Source: Clostridia bacterium
GTDB lineage: Bacteria > Bacillota > Clostridia > Oscillospirales > CAG-272
Length of the DNA stretch: 64,000 bases
NCBI GenBank assembly: GCA_017471825.1
Contig: JAFURQ010000028.1
Location: forward strand, 1 to 64,000
Reading direction: 5' to 3'
Made by a program: the position numbers and the translations under genes. Positions 8,483 to 16,663 of this stretch are shown here, piece by piece. Under the pieces are notes generated by a model. That model had not been told where the DNA came from. It saw nothing but the letters and a program-made list of their open reading frames with translations, and made no database searches. How positions within the stretch are numbered: position 1 is the first letter of the stretch; each line of letters opens with the position of its first letter.

Positions 8483-9181
8483 CTAGGACCACATACGGTC
8501 GTTGATCTTCGCTATCCTTGTAAGATCCCTGAACGAGTCACCCGTATATTTTTCAAGGCTCAGCGCATCGTTGCAGTTAATAAGCGATACGGCAATGCAG
8601 TGCGTAAGCTGGGACAGAAATGCAATCATCTCGTCGTGCTCTGTAACCGAAAGCTCCGAAATTCTTGCAAATCCAAGCACCTCGCCAAGCTCGCGGCAGA
8701 TGCGTATCGCCTCGGCGGAATTTTTCTCCGTCGGTGTAACGATGTAGTTTGCACCCGCGAAAACCGCAGGGTCGCTGAATTCAACTCCGCTTCTCTCGCG
8801 TCCTGCCATCGGGTGTGCCGAAATAAACTCCACGTCGTCGCGGAGCACCGACTGCACGCGCCCGACAACGTCGGTCTTTACGCCCGTTACGTCGGTAATC
8901 AGCGTCCCGGGGGAAAAAAGCGACTGATTTTTTTCAATCCACTCGATGAAAACCGTCGGATAAAGAGCGAAAATTATAAGCTCCGAGCTTGCAATAAGCT
9001 CCGGCTCAATCTCGGTCGTGCCGTACAGAATCATACCGTGTGCGAGTGCATAATCAACGTCGCGCCTCTCGCGCGTGATACAGCTGACCTTATAGCCCTT
9101 GTCGGTAAGTGCCTTTGCATAGCCGCCGCCGATAACTCCGAGACCGACTATAAGTATGTTAGTATTCTTGTCAAATTTCAT
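8483..9181 (-). CDS. tyrA: prephenate dehydrogenase, truncated by in-frame TAG
   Basis: Expected to convert prephenate to 4-hydroxyphenylpyruvate with NAD(P)+, the tyrosine branch. The N-terminal Rossmann motif is VGLGVIGGGYA (about residues 13-23), followed by the HPMAGRERSG substrate motif and the helical dimerisation domain with LSQLTHCIA. The frame stops after 232 aa at TAG; readthrough would give 290 aa, the normal family length. The missing part is the last dimerisation helices, so activity may be reduced or lost. The start overlaps the aroA end by 11 bp, with GAGGTAA as ribosome site. TAG is used as an ordinary stop elsewhere in the window (uvrB, miaB), so routine recoding is unlikely. 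Confidence 0.9.
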   Translation of the reverse strand: MKFDKNTNILIVGLGVIGGGYAKALTDKGYKVSCITRERRDVDYALAHGMILYGTTEIEPELIASSELIIFALYPTVFIEWIEKNQSLFSPGTLITDVTGVKTDVVGRVQSVLRDDVEFISAHPMAGRERSGVEFSDPAVFAGANYIVTPTEKNSAEAIRICRELGEVLGFARISELSVTEHDEMIAFLSQLTHCIAVSLINCNDALSLEKYTGDSFRDLTRIAKINDRMWS

Positions 9182-10385
9182 AACGCGTTACCTCAATTCC
9201 AAGCTCCGAAAGATGATCGAAAAATTCGGGGTAGCTCTTGCTTACTGCCTCAGCTCCGTCTATCTCTCCGCCCGTAAGGGTTAAAAGAATCGACAGCGAC
9301 ATTACGATTCTGTGATCGTTGTGACCGAAAAGCACCTCGCTCGGTGCGTGAAATTCGGCAGGGTAGATAACCACCGTGTCCTCGTAAACACTGACCGAGG
9401 TACCGAATTTTTTCAGCTCCTCCGCCATTGCGGCGGCTCTGTCGCTCTCCTTGATTTTCAATCGCTTCGTGCCGGTAAAAATACCGCCGTTCTTCGCCGC
9501 CGCAACCGCAAAGAGCACAGGTCCGAGGTCGGGACAGTCGCCGATGTGTATCGTCGGCACGCCGCTTTTTAGCATATCGTAGTACTTTTTATAAACTCGG
9601 TCGCCCTGAATCGTGTCCTCGCGAAGCCCGTCTATCGCAACCTCGCCGGAAAACAGGTTGAGCGCCGCAGGGAACGCCGCCCCCGAATAATCGCCCTCAA
9701 CCGTAACGTCGGTTGCGCGGAGCTTCTGATTTCCCGCGATTTTCAGCGTGTATTCGTCACTCCAATGAATATCTATTCCAAAGCTGCCGAGAGCATCAAT
9801 AGTCAGCTCAATATACGAGCGGCTCTCAATGGGTGGCGTGATTTTTATGGTGCTGTCAGATTTGGCAGAGGGAAGCGCAAACAAAAGTCCGGAGATGAAC
9901 TGACTGCTCACGTTACCCGCAACGGTATAATCACCGCCGCAGAGCGGCCCCTTCACAACTATGCTCTCGCCGTCGTTTATATATGTCAGCCCGTGCGCCG
10001 CGCAGAGCTCCTCGTACACCGTCATAGGCCTCGCCATAAGCCCCTCGGCGCCGTAAAATACCGCCGTATGCCCCGACATCATAGCTATCGGAAGCATAAA
10101 GCGCAGCGTACTGCCGCTCTCTCTGCAGCGAAGCGGTGCGCTCGGCTTGTATTGGCGCGGATTTTTGCCCCGTATTTTAACGTCATTACCCTCTTTTGAA
10201 TACTCAATTCCGAGAGCCTGTAAGCAATCGAGCGTAGCCAGCACGTCCTCGCAGGATGAAATACCGCGCACGCGGCTTTCTCCTTCGCACATAGCCGCAC
10301 AGAGTAAGAGCCTGTGCGCCATACTCTTTGAGGCAGGGGCGGCAATCCGTCCCCTCGCTGTACCGCGGCATATCTTAACTCTCAT
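9171..10385 (-). CDS. aroA: 3-phosphoshikimate 1-carboxyvinyltransferase (EPSP synthase)
   Basis: Transfers enolpyruvate from PEP to shikimate-3-phosphate. The 404-aa protein shows the two-domain inverse barrel: ASKSMAHR near the N terminus, RESGSTLRF (the PEP-site loop), GNVSSQFISG, GDYSGAAF, CPDLGPVLF, LKIKESDR and DHRIVMSL. The start ATG at 10385 has GAGAGGT upstream and lies inside the last 11 bases of aroQ. An alternative start nine codons upstream has no better site. The loop reads SGST rather than NAGT, more like class II enzymes. Confidence 0.96.
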   Translation of the reverse strand: MRVKICRGTARGRIAAPASKSMAHRLLLCAAMCEGESRVRGISSCEDVLATLDCLQALGIEYSKEGNDVKIRGKNPRQYKPSAPLRCRESGSTLRFMLPIAMMSGHTAVFYGAEGLMARPMTVYEELCAAHGLTYINDGESIVVKGPLCGGDYTVAGNVSSQFISGLLFALPSAKSDSTIKITPPIESRSYIELTIDALGSFGIDIHWSDEYTLKIAGNQKLRATDVTVEGDYSGAAFPAALNLFSGEVAIDGLREDTIQGDRVYKKYYDMLKSGVPTIHIGDCPDLGPVLFAVAAAKNGGIFTGTKRLKIKESDRAAAMAEELKKFGTSVSVYEDTVVIYPAEFHAPSEVLFGHNDHRIVMSLSILLTLTGGEIDGAEAVSKSYPEFFDHLSELGIEVTRYEI

Positions 10386-10818
10386 TTTTTGACCTCTCAA
10401 TAAGAAAATCAATAGCCTCGATATATCCGTCCGTGCCGTGACCGGTAACTGTCTTCACCGCCGCCTCGCGCACGTAGCTTACCTGCCTGTACGCCTCGCG
10501 CTCCTCAACCTTGGATATATGCACCTCAACGGTCGGCAGGGAGGTCGCCTTCACAGCGTCAAGAAGCGCAATGCTCGTGTGCGTATAAGCACCGGGGTTG
10601 ATTACTATTCCGTATGCCCCTGCAAAATACGCCTCCTGAATCATATCCACAAGGTCGCCCTCGTGGTTGGACTGATAAATAACGGTCTCGACTCCGCGTG
10701 CATCGGCATATTCCGTCAGCATTTTTACAAGCCCGTCATAGCTCATGCTTCCGTAATGCGCAGGCTCGCGAATCCCGAGCATATTAAGATTAGGTCCGTT
10801 TATTATGTATATCTTCAT
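10375..10818 (-). CDS. aroQ: 3-dehydroquinate dehydratase, type II
   Basis: Dehydrates 3-dehydroquinate to 3-dehydroshikimate. The 147-aa length and motifs are those of the small dodecameric type II enzymes: INGPNLNMLGIREPAHYG with the catalytic Tyr, QSNHEGDL, INPGAYTHTSIAL and VEVHISKVEEREAYR with the catalytic His. It starts by ATGA overlap with the aroE-aroK fusion and ends inside aroA. Confidence 0.97.
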   Translation of the reverse strand: MKIYIINGPNLNMLGIREPAHYGSMSYDGLVKMLTEYADARGVETVIYQSNHEGDLVDMIQEAYFAGAYGIVINPGAYTHTSIALLDAVKATSLPTVEVHISKVEEREAYRQVSYVREAAVKTVTGHGTDGYIEAIDFLIERSKNES

Positions 10819-12059
10819 CTGAAAAACTCACCTTCAATTATTTTGCTTACCGCCTCGGAATCGCCCGTAGCATCTATACGAACGTCTGCCGCCGCGCAGT
10901 AAATGTCATATCTTTCCGCATACCTTTGCTCTATTGCCGCTCTGTCGGATGCCGTCGGTCTGTCGCGCGTCGGCACAAGAGCCTCAAGAGGTCTGTCAAT
11001 AAAGTACAGCCTGCCGTTTTCGCGCAGGGCATCAACGTTTTCGGAGCGGAGCACCGCGCCGCCGCCCGTCGCAATAATCACGCCGCACGACGCACTTGCC
11101 TCGCGCACCGCCTCGGCCTCAAGCTCGCGGAAGCCCGCCTCGCCAACCTCGGCGAAAATTTCGGGTATGCTCTTTCCCGCACGCCTTACAATCAGCTCGT
11201 CGGTATCAATAACCGTGCGTCCGAGCCGGCTCTTAAGCAGTCTTGCTACCGTGCTTTTGCCCGATGCGGGCATTCCGATAAGCACGATGTTTTCCTTCTC
11301 CGCGAGAATTTTTCTGTAAACCCGCTCAAGCTCTCCCGAGGGGTAGGACGTGTCGGTGAAAATCTCCGATGCCCTCACCGCCTGCGCAACGAGCATATAA
11401 AGACCGCCCATAGCCGCAATTCCGCGCTTCATAGCCGACAGCACGAGTGGCGTGCGCAGAGGATTGTAAACCGCATCTATCACACCGTCAAGCGAGGGAA
11501 AATGCGAAATATCAACAGCAGAGGTAAAAATATTCGGATACATTCCCGACGGAGTGGTGTTTATAATAACCTGCGCGTCGGTATGGCGCGCATAAAGCTC
11601 CTCGTAGGTTATTGCATCCTCTCGCCCCGAGCGGCTGACACGCAAAATAACCCGTGCGCCCTCTGCACCGGCAACCGCGTATGCGGTCTTTGACGTGCCG
11701 CCCGTGCCGAGTATAACCACCTTTTTTCCGCGCAGACTTATCCCTGCGAAATCCAAAAGGCTTTTCATACCGTAAAAATCGGTATTGTAGCCGTAAAGCC
11801 TTCCATCGCGGTTAACAACCGTGTTGACCGCACCTATCGTCGCCGCGTGCGCATCAATGGAATAAAGGTACGGCATTATCATTTCCTTGTAGGGAATAGT
11901 AACGTTAATCGCCCGAAAGGAATGCTCCAGGGCAAAGCTCTCAAGCTCCTCGCGCGGCACCTCGACTATCCTGTAATCATAGTCCGCCAGAGCGTTGTGT
12001 ATCTCCTTTGAGAAGCTGTGCTTCAGCCTCTCGCCGATACATCCGTATTCTATCTTCAT
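10815..12059 (-). CDS. aroE-aroK: shikimate dehydrogenase-shikimate kinase fusion
   Basis: One 414-aa protein carrying two consecutive pathway steps. Residues 1 to about 250 are AroE: HSFSK (Ser15 and Ser17 for shikimate), VTIPYK with catalytic Lys58, YNTDFYG, the GTGGTSKTA dinucleotide loop and GGLYMLVAQA. From about 255 the chain is AroK: Walker A GMPASGKST, DTDELI, RELEAEAV, ATGGGAV and the RPT lid segment. No stop or frameshift separates the halves. The start at 12059 has GGGGAT upstream; a longer reading to 12107 would overlap aroC. Fusions of neighbouring shikimate enzymes are known, but this pairing is uncommon. Confidence 0.94.
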   Translation of the reverse strand: MKIEYGCIGERLKHSFSKEIHNALADYDYRIVEVPREELESFALEHSFRAINVTIPYKEMIMPYLYSIDAHAATIGAVNTVVNRDGRLYGYNTDFYGMKSLLDFAGISLRGKKVVILGTGGTSKTAYAVAGAEGARVILRVSRSGREDAITYEELYARHTDAQVIINTTPSGMYPNIFTSAVDISHFPSLDGVIDAVYNPLRTPLVLSAMKRGIAAMGGLYMLVAQAVRASEIFTDTSYPSGELERVYRKILAEKENIVLIGMPASGKSTVARLLKSRLGRTVIDTDELIVRRAGKSIPEIFAEVGEAGFRELEAEAVREASASCGVIIATGGGAVLRSENVDALRENGRLYFIDRPLEALVPTRDRPTASDRAAIEQRYAERYDIYCAAADVRIDATGDSEAVSKIIEGEFFR

Positions 12060-12072
12060 AACAAAATCCCCG

Positions 12073-13155
12073 TTATTTGAGCCAGTCGGTGCCGTAGCGC
12101 ACCGCAAGCATATCGGCTATCGCAATTGCCGCCGCCGCATCGACGACCGCCCTCGCTCTGTGTATGATAGCAGGGTCGTGCCTTCCGTTTATAGTAAGTC
12201 GCTCCTCGGTCATCGTATCAAGATTGACCGTGCCTTGCTCCTTGAAAATCGAGGGCGTAGGCTTGACGGCGCACCTGAAGGTAATAGGCATTCCGTTCGT
12301 AATTCCGCCGTTAATTCCGCCGTTTCGGTTTGTCCTTGTCGCAACCTTACCGTCGCTTATGCAAAGCTCGTCGTTAGCCTCGCTTCCATACATCGAGGCA
12401 AGCGCAAATCCCGCGCCGAACTCAACGCCCTTTATTCCGGGAACAGAGAACAGAATGTGCGAAAGCGCGCTTTCAACACTGTCAAAAAAGGGCTCGCCAA
12501 CACCGGCAGGTACACCCGTAATCATAGTTTCCAAAACGCCGCCGACGCTGTCACCGCACTCTGCCGCGCGCTCTATTTCAGCCATCATTTTCGCCTCTGC
12601 TTCACCGTCAATAACAGGGAAGCGCTTGGTCGAAAGCAGGTCAATATCCTCGGCACAAATAGCACGGTCACAAACGCCGTGAAGCGCGGAAATATGTGTA
12701 CCTATCTTTATTCCCTTCGCGAGAAGGGCCGAGCGGAGCACAGCCCCCGCCGCAACGAGAGGTGCGGTTATCCTGCCCGAAAAATGTCCGCCGCCGCGAT
12801 AGTCCTGAAATCCGTGATACTTGCACTCCGCGGTATAATCCGCGTGGCTCGGGCGCGGCGTTACTGTGAAGCCCTTATAGTCCGCGCTCTTCACGTTGGT
12901 GTTGGGAATAAGAACGGTAATCGGCGTACCTGTAGTGTATCCGTTAAATACACCGCTCACAATCTCAAGCTCGTCCGCCTCACAACGCGAGGTCGAAATT
13001 TTGCCGAACGGGCGCCTTAAATCAAGGCAGTTTTGTATATATTCAATGTCAATTTTTATCCCGGGGGCAATTCCGTCGATAACCGCGCCGATCATTGCGC
13101 CGTGGCTCTCGCCGAAGAGCGTCACCGAGATGCTCTGTCCGTACGTGTTTTTCAT
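12073..13155 (-). CDS. aroC: chorismate synthase
   Basis: Makes chorismate from EPSP using reduced FMN, the final common step. The 360-aa protein shows all three family signatures: FGESHGAMIGAVIDG at the N terminus, RPSHADYTAECKYHGFQDYRGGGHFSGR-type region around 100-130, and the C-terminal RHDPAIIHRARAVVDAAAA segment. It overlaps aroB by 4 bp (ATGA) and is followed 13 bp later by the aroE-aroK fusion. Confidence 0.97.
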   Translation of the reverse strand: MKNTYGQSISVTLFGESHGAMIGAVIDGIAPGIKIDIEYIQNCLDLRRPFGKISTSRCEADELEIVSGVFNGYTTGTPITVLIPNTNVKSADYKGFTVTPRPSHADYTAECKYHGFQDYRGGGHFSGRITAPLVAAGAVLRSALLAKGIKIGTHISALHGVCDRAICAEDIDLLSTKRFPVIDGEAEAKMMAEIERAAECGDSVGGVLETMITGVPAGVGEPFFDSVESALSHILFSVPGIKGVEFGAGFALASMYGSEANDELCISDGKVATRTNRNGGINGGITNGMPITFRCAVKPTPSIFKEQGTVNLDTMTEERLTINGRHDPAIIHRARAVVDAAAAIAIADMLAVRYGTDWLK

Positions 13156-14171
13156 ACCGTAAATCTCTCTTTTACAAGTCGCTTGAATTCATCAAGTGAC
13201 ATAGTCTTTATTTTGTAGGTGCCGACCTCTTCAACGAAGATTACCGACACCTCGCCGCCTGCACATTTCTTGTCGTGGCAGACAAAATCAAGAGCCCTGT
13301 CAATATCGCCCTCAAACCTCGTGGGAAGTCCGAGCTTCTTCAGCACCTCGAGCAGCCGCGCCCTCACCTCAGACGAGCAGACAGGGAGCATTCCGAGTGC
13401 CACGCACTCGCCGTGATAAAGCCCCGAGAGCTCTCCCTCTGCCTCGAGTCCGTGCCCGAGCGTGTGACCGAAATTGAGTATCTTGCGTATGCCCGATTCC
13501 TTCTCGTCCTCCTCAACCACGCGCCGCTTTATTTCAAGCGCACGCACTATGATGTCCTCGAGATTCTCATCGCATACACCGTCACGCTCAAAAGCTTCAA
13601 AAAGCTCCGCATCGGAGGTCAGCGACATCTTCACCGCCTCGGCAAGCCCCGCCGCGTAGTGCCTCTTTGACAGCGTTCTAAGCACGTCCACGTCAATAAG
13701 CACCGCCTTCGGCTGATAGAATGCCCCGACTATGTTTTTAACCACACCGAGATTGACTGCGGTCTTTCCGCCTATCGACGAATCCACCTGCGAGAGCAGG
13801 GTGGTGGGTATGTTGTAAAAATCAATTCCGCGCATATACGCCGAAGCGGCAAAGCCCGTAAGATCTCCAACCACTCCGCCGCCAACGGCAACCGCACAGT
13901 CGCCGCGCGTCATACCGAAATCGAGCATAGCCTGAAGAAGCCTCTCCATAACCGCAAGGCTCTTCGAGCCCTCGCCGGACTCAACGGTATAAATCAGCGC
14001 ATCACCCGATACCGCCGCCACCCTTTCGGCATACTCTCTCGGCACGCCCGAATCGGTAACGATAAACACCTTGCGCGAGAGTCGCATATATTCGTTAGCC
14101 CTGCCGAGAAGTCCGCGCCCCACGGTTATGTCGTAGGAGCCGCCCGGCAGATTTAGCCTTATAGTTTTCAT
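13152..14171 (-). CDS. aroB: 3-dehydroquinate synthase
   Basis: Cyclises DAHP to 3-dehydroquinate in an NAD+- and metal-dependent reaction. The 339-aa protein has the expected GGGVVGDLTGFAAS nucleotide loop, the IPTTLLSQVDSSIGGKT segment, the EAVKMSLTSD region, and metal-site histidines in NFGHTLGHGLE and LYHGE. It lies 4 bp after pheA and overlaps aroC by 4 bp. Confidence 0.97.
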   Translation of the reverse strand: MKTIRLNLPGGSYDITVGRGLLGRANEYMRLSRKVFIVTDSGVPREYAERVAAVSGDALIYTVESGEGSKSLAVMERLLQAMLDFGMTRGDCAVAVGGGVVGDLTGFAASAYMRGIDFYNIPTTLLSQVDSSIGGKTAVNLGVVKNIVGAFYQPKAVLIDVDVLRTLSKRHYAAGLAEAVKMSLTSDAELFEAFERDGVCDENLEDIIVRALEIKRRVVEEDEKESGIRKILNFGHTLGHGLEAEGELSGLYHGECVALGMLPVCSSEVRARLLEVLKKLGLPTRFEGDIDRALDFVCHDKKCAGGEVSVIFVEEVGTYKIKTMSLDEFKRLVKERFTV

Positions 14172-14175
14172 ATCA

Positions 14176-15264
14176 TCATTCCTTTACGTATGTTCCGACA
14201 GCCTTTAGCTTGTCGCAATATTCCTTGAGCTCCGCCATCATTTTCTCGCCCTCGGGAGTGTAAATATTACCCTCTGCCTCAACGTAGAAATAATATTGCC
14301 ACAAAAGCTCCTTCATAGGCCGCGAGCGAAGCGTTCTCATATTGAAATTGTGCTTACCTATAATATCAATAGCCTTCGCCAGCGCACCTGCCTCGTTTCG
14401 AACGGTAAAGAGCAGAACCGTATGTACACCCATTTCCTTCGAGCGATGGCGGTTTTCCGAGCGCGAGAATACCGCGAAGCGCGTCGTGTTGCTCCTGCTC
14501 GCGTTTATGTTTCTCGCTATGACCTCAAGCCCGAAAATCTGTGCCGCCTCGGCGCTCGCTATCGCGCCGATAGCCTTGTTGCCCTTTTCGGCAACGTATT
14601 TCGCCGCAAGCGCGGTGTTGGTGTATTCGTGCTGTGCAATTCCGTTTTCGCGTATGAACGACGCGCACTGACCGAGAGCCTGCGGATGACTGTACACGTC
14701 GGTTATATCGGCGAGCGTCGCACCCGGCACTCCGAGCAAATCCTGCGTTATCGCAAGCTCGGTGACCTCGTTTACGTAAAGTGTGCCGGAGAACATCAGG
14801 TCGGTTACCTGTCCTACCTCGCCGTTATAGCTGTTTTCAAGAGGAAGGACGGCAACGTCGCATTCGCCCATCTCAACAGCGCGGTACGCGTTCTCAAAAT
14901 CGCCGTACGACATTTTTCTCGCAGTAGGGAACAGCTTCGATGCGGCAAGATGGGCAAAAGCCCCCTCGGTTCCGCTGTACGCAACCTTCATTCCCTCGAG
15001 CAGCTTGTCCTGCCACGCACGCGACACAGCCATATTGTTTTTGAGGAAATTAACGTAATACGCACGAAGCTCGTCGTCCTCGACAAGCTGTGAATTACGC
15101 CGTATCACCTCATCCTCGCGCGCCGCATCGAAAATCGGCAGTCCGTGCTCCTTTTTGTATTCGGCGATTTTGGCGGCAGCCTCCATTCGCTCGCAGAAGA
15201 GCCGTGCCATCTCCCCGTCTATCTCGTTTATCCTCTTTCTTGAATCGTTAAGTGAATTGCTCAT
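14176..15264 (-). CDS. pheA: bifunctional chorismate mutase-prephenate dehydratase
   Basis: Converts chorismate via prephenate to phenylpyruvate. Of 362 aa, residues 1-90 form the all-helical chorismate mutase (RKRINEIDGEMARLFCERM). About 95-270 form the dehydratase (AYSGTEGAFAHLAA, PLENSYNGEV, and NTTRFAVF with the conserved Thr-Arg-Phe). The C-terminal 80 residues form an ACT domain, suggesting phenylalanine feedback control. The ATG at 15264 is chosen because GGAG lies 8 nt upstream; a TTG four codons earlier would place that GGAG inside the gene. Confidence 0.95.
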   Translation of the reverse strand: MSNSLNDSRKRINEIDGEMARLFCERMEAAAKIAEYKKEHGLPIFDAAREDEVIRRNSQLVEDDELRAYYVNFLKNNMAVSRAWQDKLLEGMKVAYSGTEGAFAHLAASKLFPTARKMSYGDFENAYRAVEMGECDVAVLPLENSYNGEVGQVTDLMFSGTLYVNEVTELAITQDLLGVPGATLADITDVYSHPQALGQCASFIRENGIAQHEYTNTALAAKYVAEKGNKAIGAIASAEAAQIFGLEVIARNINASRSNTTRFAVFSRSENRHRSKEMGVHTVLLFTVRNEAGALAKAIDIIGKHNFNMRTLRSRPMKELLWQYYFYVEAEGNIYTPEGEKMMAELKEYCDKLKAVGTYVKE

Positions 15265-15279
15265 ATATTTCTCCAAAAA

Positions 15280-16467
15280 TCAATCTTTATAAAGCTCAAT
15301 CAGAGCCTTGAATGCAGGCAGAGAGCGCTCAACCTGCTCGGTGCTGACGCAGTATGAAATCCTTACGTAGCCGCTACAGCCGAAATCATCACTCGGCACG
15401 AGCAAAAGCTCAAATCCCCTCGCCACCTCGCAAAAATGCACCGCATCATCCTCGGGCGCCTTAACGAAAAGATAAAAGGCTCCGTCCGGGCTCACGCATT
15501 CGTAACCGTATTCGGTAAGCGCAGTAAGAAGCAAGCGCCTGTTTCTGTCATATACAGTAACGTCGGCAGTCTTGCCGAGACAGGCAGGCAACAGCCTTTG
15601 TAAAAGGCTCGGCGCACAAACAAATCCGAGCGCACGCCCCGCACCGCATATCGCCTGATACACAGCCGTAAAATTCTCCATTCGCGGTGAAACGAGCGCA
15701 TAGCCTATTCGCTCGCCCGGGATAGACAGCGATTTGCTGAAGGAATAGCAAACCACCGTGTTGTTATAATATTTCGTCAGGTAGGGAACCGTAACGTCGC
15801 CGTAAACGAGCTCGCGGTATGGCTCGTCCGAAATAAGATAGACGGTCTTGCCGAGCTGTGCGGATTTTCTTTTCAGCACGTCGCATAGCGCTGATATGCT
15901 CTCCTCGGAATAGACCTTGCCCGTCGGGTTGTTCGGCGAATTTATTATAACCGCCGCGCACCTCTCGGTTATGGCCGCCTCGATAGCCGCTATGTCAAGC
16001 TCCATTGTCTGTCTGTCACAGGGGACGGCAACGACCGTCGCACCGCACCTCTCGACAAAAACCTTGTATTCGGGGAAATACGGGGAGGGTATCACAACCT
16101 CCTCGCCCTCGCATACGAGAGCCGTAAGCGTCGCCGTGAGGGCACCCGCCGCACCCACCGTCATATACAGGCAGTCGGCATTCACACACTCACCGTAGCT
16201 TTCGTTGATATACCTCGCAATAGCCGCGCGCACCGTAGCATCGCCCTGAGCCGAGGTGTAGCCGTGAAGCGCAACCGAGCTCTCACACTCTATCAGCCGT
16301 ACAAGCTCCGCATTGACCTCGGGCGGTGCAGGCACGCTCGGATTCCCGAGGGAAAAATCGAAAACCTTATCCTCGCCAATCTCTGCCTTTCTCGTCCTTC
16401 CGTATTCAAAGGTCTCGCGTATAACCGAGCGCTTCGCGCCGAGCTCGCGCATTTTCGCGTTTATCAT
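15280..16467 (-). CDS. PLP-dependent aminotransferase, class I/II
   Basis: A fold-type I aminotransferase of 395 aa. The PLP Lys is Lys245 in YSFSKSLSIPGERIGYA; INSPNNPTGKVY and ISDEPYRELVY supply the other cofactor contacts. As first gene of the aromatic operon it is the likely enzyme that aminates phenylpyruvate and 4-hydroxyphenylpyruvate, or prephenate. That role is inferred from position, since the family also includes aspartate and alanine aminotransferases. GGAGGG precedes the ATG by 5 nt. Expression is probably controlled by the divergent TetR protein through the operator just downstream of its promoter. Confidence 0.9.
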   Translation of the reverse strand: MINAKMRELGAKRSVIRETFEYGRTRKAEIGEDKVFDFSLGNPSVPAPPEVNAELVRLIECESSVALHGYTSAQGDATVRAAIARYINESYGECVNADCLYMTVGAAGALTATLTALVCEGEEVVIPSPYFPEYKVFVERCGATVVAVPCDRQTMELDIAAIEAAITERCAAVIINSPNNPTGKVYSEESISALCDVLKRKSAQLGKTVYLISDEPYRELVYGDVTVPYLTKYYNNTVVCYSFSKSLSIPGERIGYALVSPRMENFTAVYQAICGAGRALGFVCAPSLLQRLLPACLGKTADVTVYDRNRRLLLTALTEYGYECVSPDGAFYLFVKAPEDDAVHFCEVARGFELLLVPSDDFGCSGYVRISYCVSTEQVERSLPAFKALIELYKD

Positions 16468-16488
16468 ATACCCTCCAAATCAAAGCAA

Positions 16489-16503
16489 GTTAACACTGTT
16501 AAC
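16489..16503. promoter_or_regulatory. TetR-type operator, aromatic operon side
   Basis: GTTAACACTGTTAAC is a perfect inverted repeat of 7-bp arms around one central base. It lies between the predicted minus-strand promoter and the aminotransferase start, where bound repressor would block transcription. Confidence 0.65.
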
Positions 16504-16520
16504 ATAAACATTATATTTAT

Positions 16521-16548
16521 ATTATAAACAATACGCGAGGAAAGTCAA
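16521..16548 (-). promoter_or_regulatory. promoter of the aromatic operon
   Basis: On the minus strand TTGACT (16548-16543) and TATAAT (16526-16521) are separated by 16 bp. A second possible -10 (TATAAT, 16515-16510) lies just downstream. Transcription runs into the operator at 16489-16503. Confidence 0.6.
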
Positions 16549-16598
16549 GTGTTTTTTTGAAAAAATCAGCATTTTTCAAGCTTTTTTGTGAAAATATC

Positions 16599-16627
16599 TT
16601 GCTTTTTTATTCTAAATGGTATATAAT
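16599..16627 (+). promoter_or_regulatory. promoter of the tetR gene
   Basis: TTGCTT (16599-16604) and TATAAT (16622-16627) are separated by 17 bp. The second operator begins one base after the -10 box, so the regulator should repress itself. Confidence 0.7.
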
Positions 16628-16628
16628 A

Positions 16629-16643
16629 GTTAACACTATTAAC
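16629..16643. promoter_or_regulatory. TetR-type operator, regulator side
   Basis: GTTAACACTATTAAC matches 14 of 15 bases of the site at 16489-16503, and the flanks match too (AGTTAACACTRTTAACATA). It covers the expected transcription start of the tetR gene. Confidence 0.65.
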
Positions 16644-16663
16644 ATACGCAACGGAGAATCTAT

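Noticed and set aside
8483..8485. TAG in tyrA as a sense codon by genome-wide recoding
   Set aside because: TAG ends uvrB, miaB, the gene at 60061 and the 45-residue gene in the normal place, so it is an ordinary stop here.
10926..11693. Long plus-strand frame opposite the aroE-aroK fusion
   Set aside because: It is antisense to a clear enzyme, has no family motifs or ribosome site, and reflects codon bias. Similar antisense frames at 7489-8292, 11995-13020 and 14296-15093 were dropped for the same reason.
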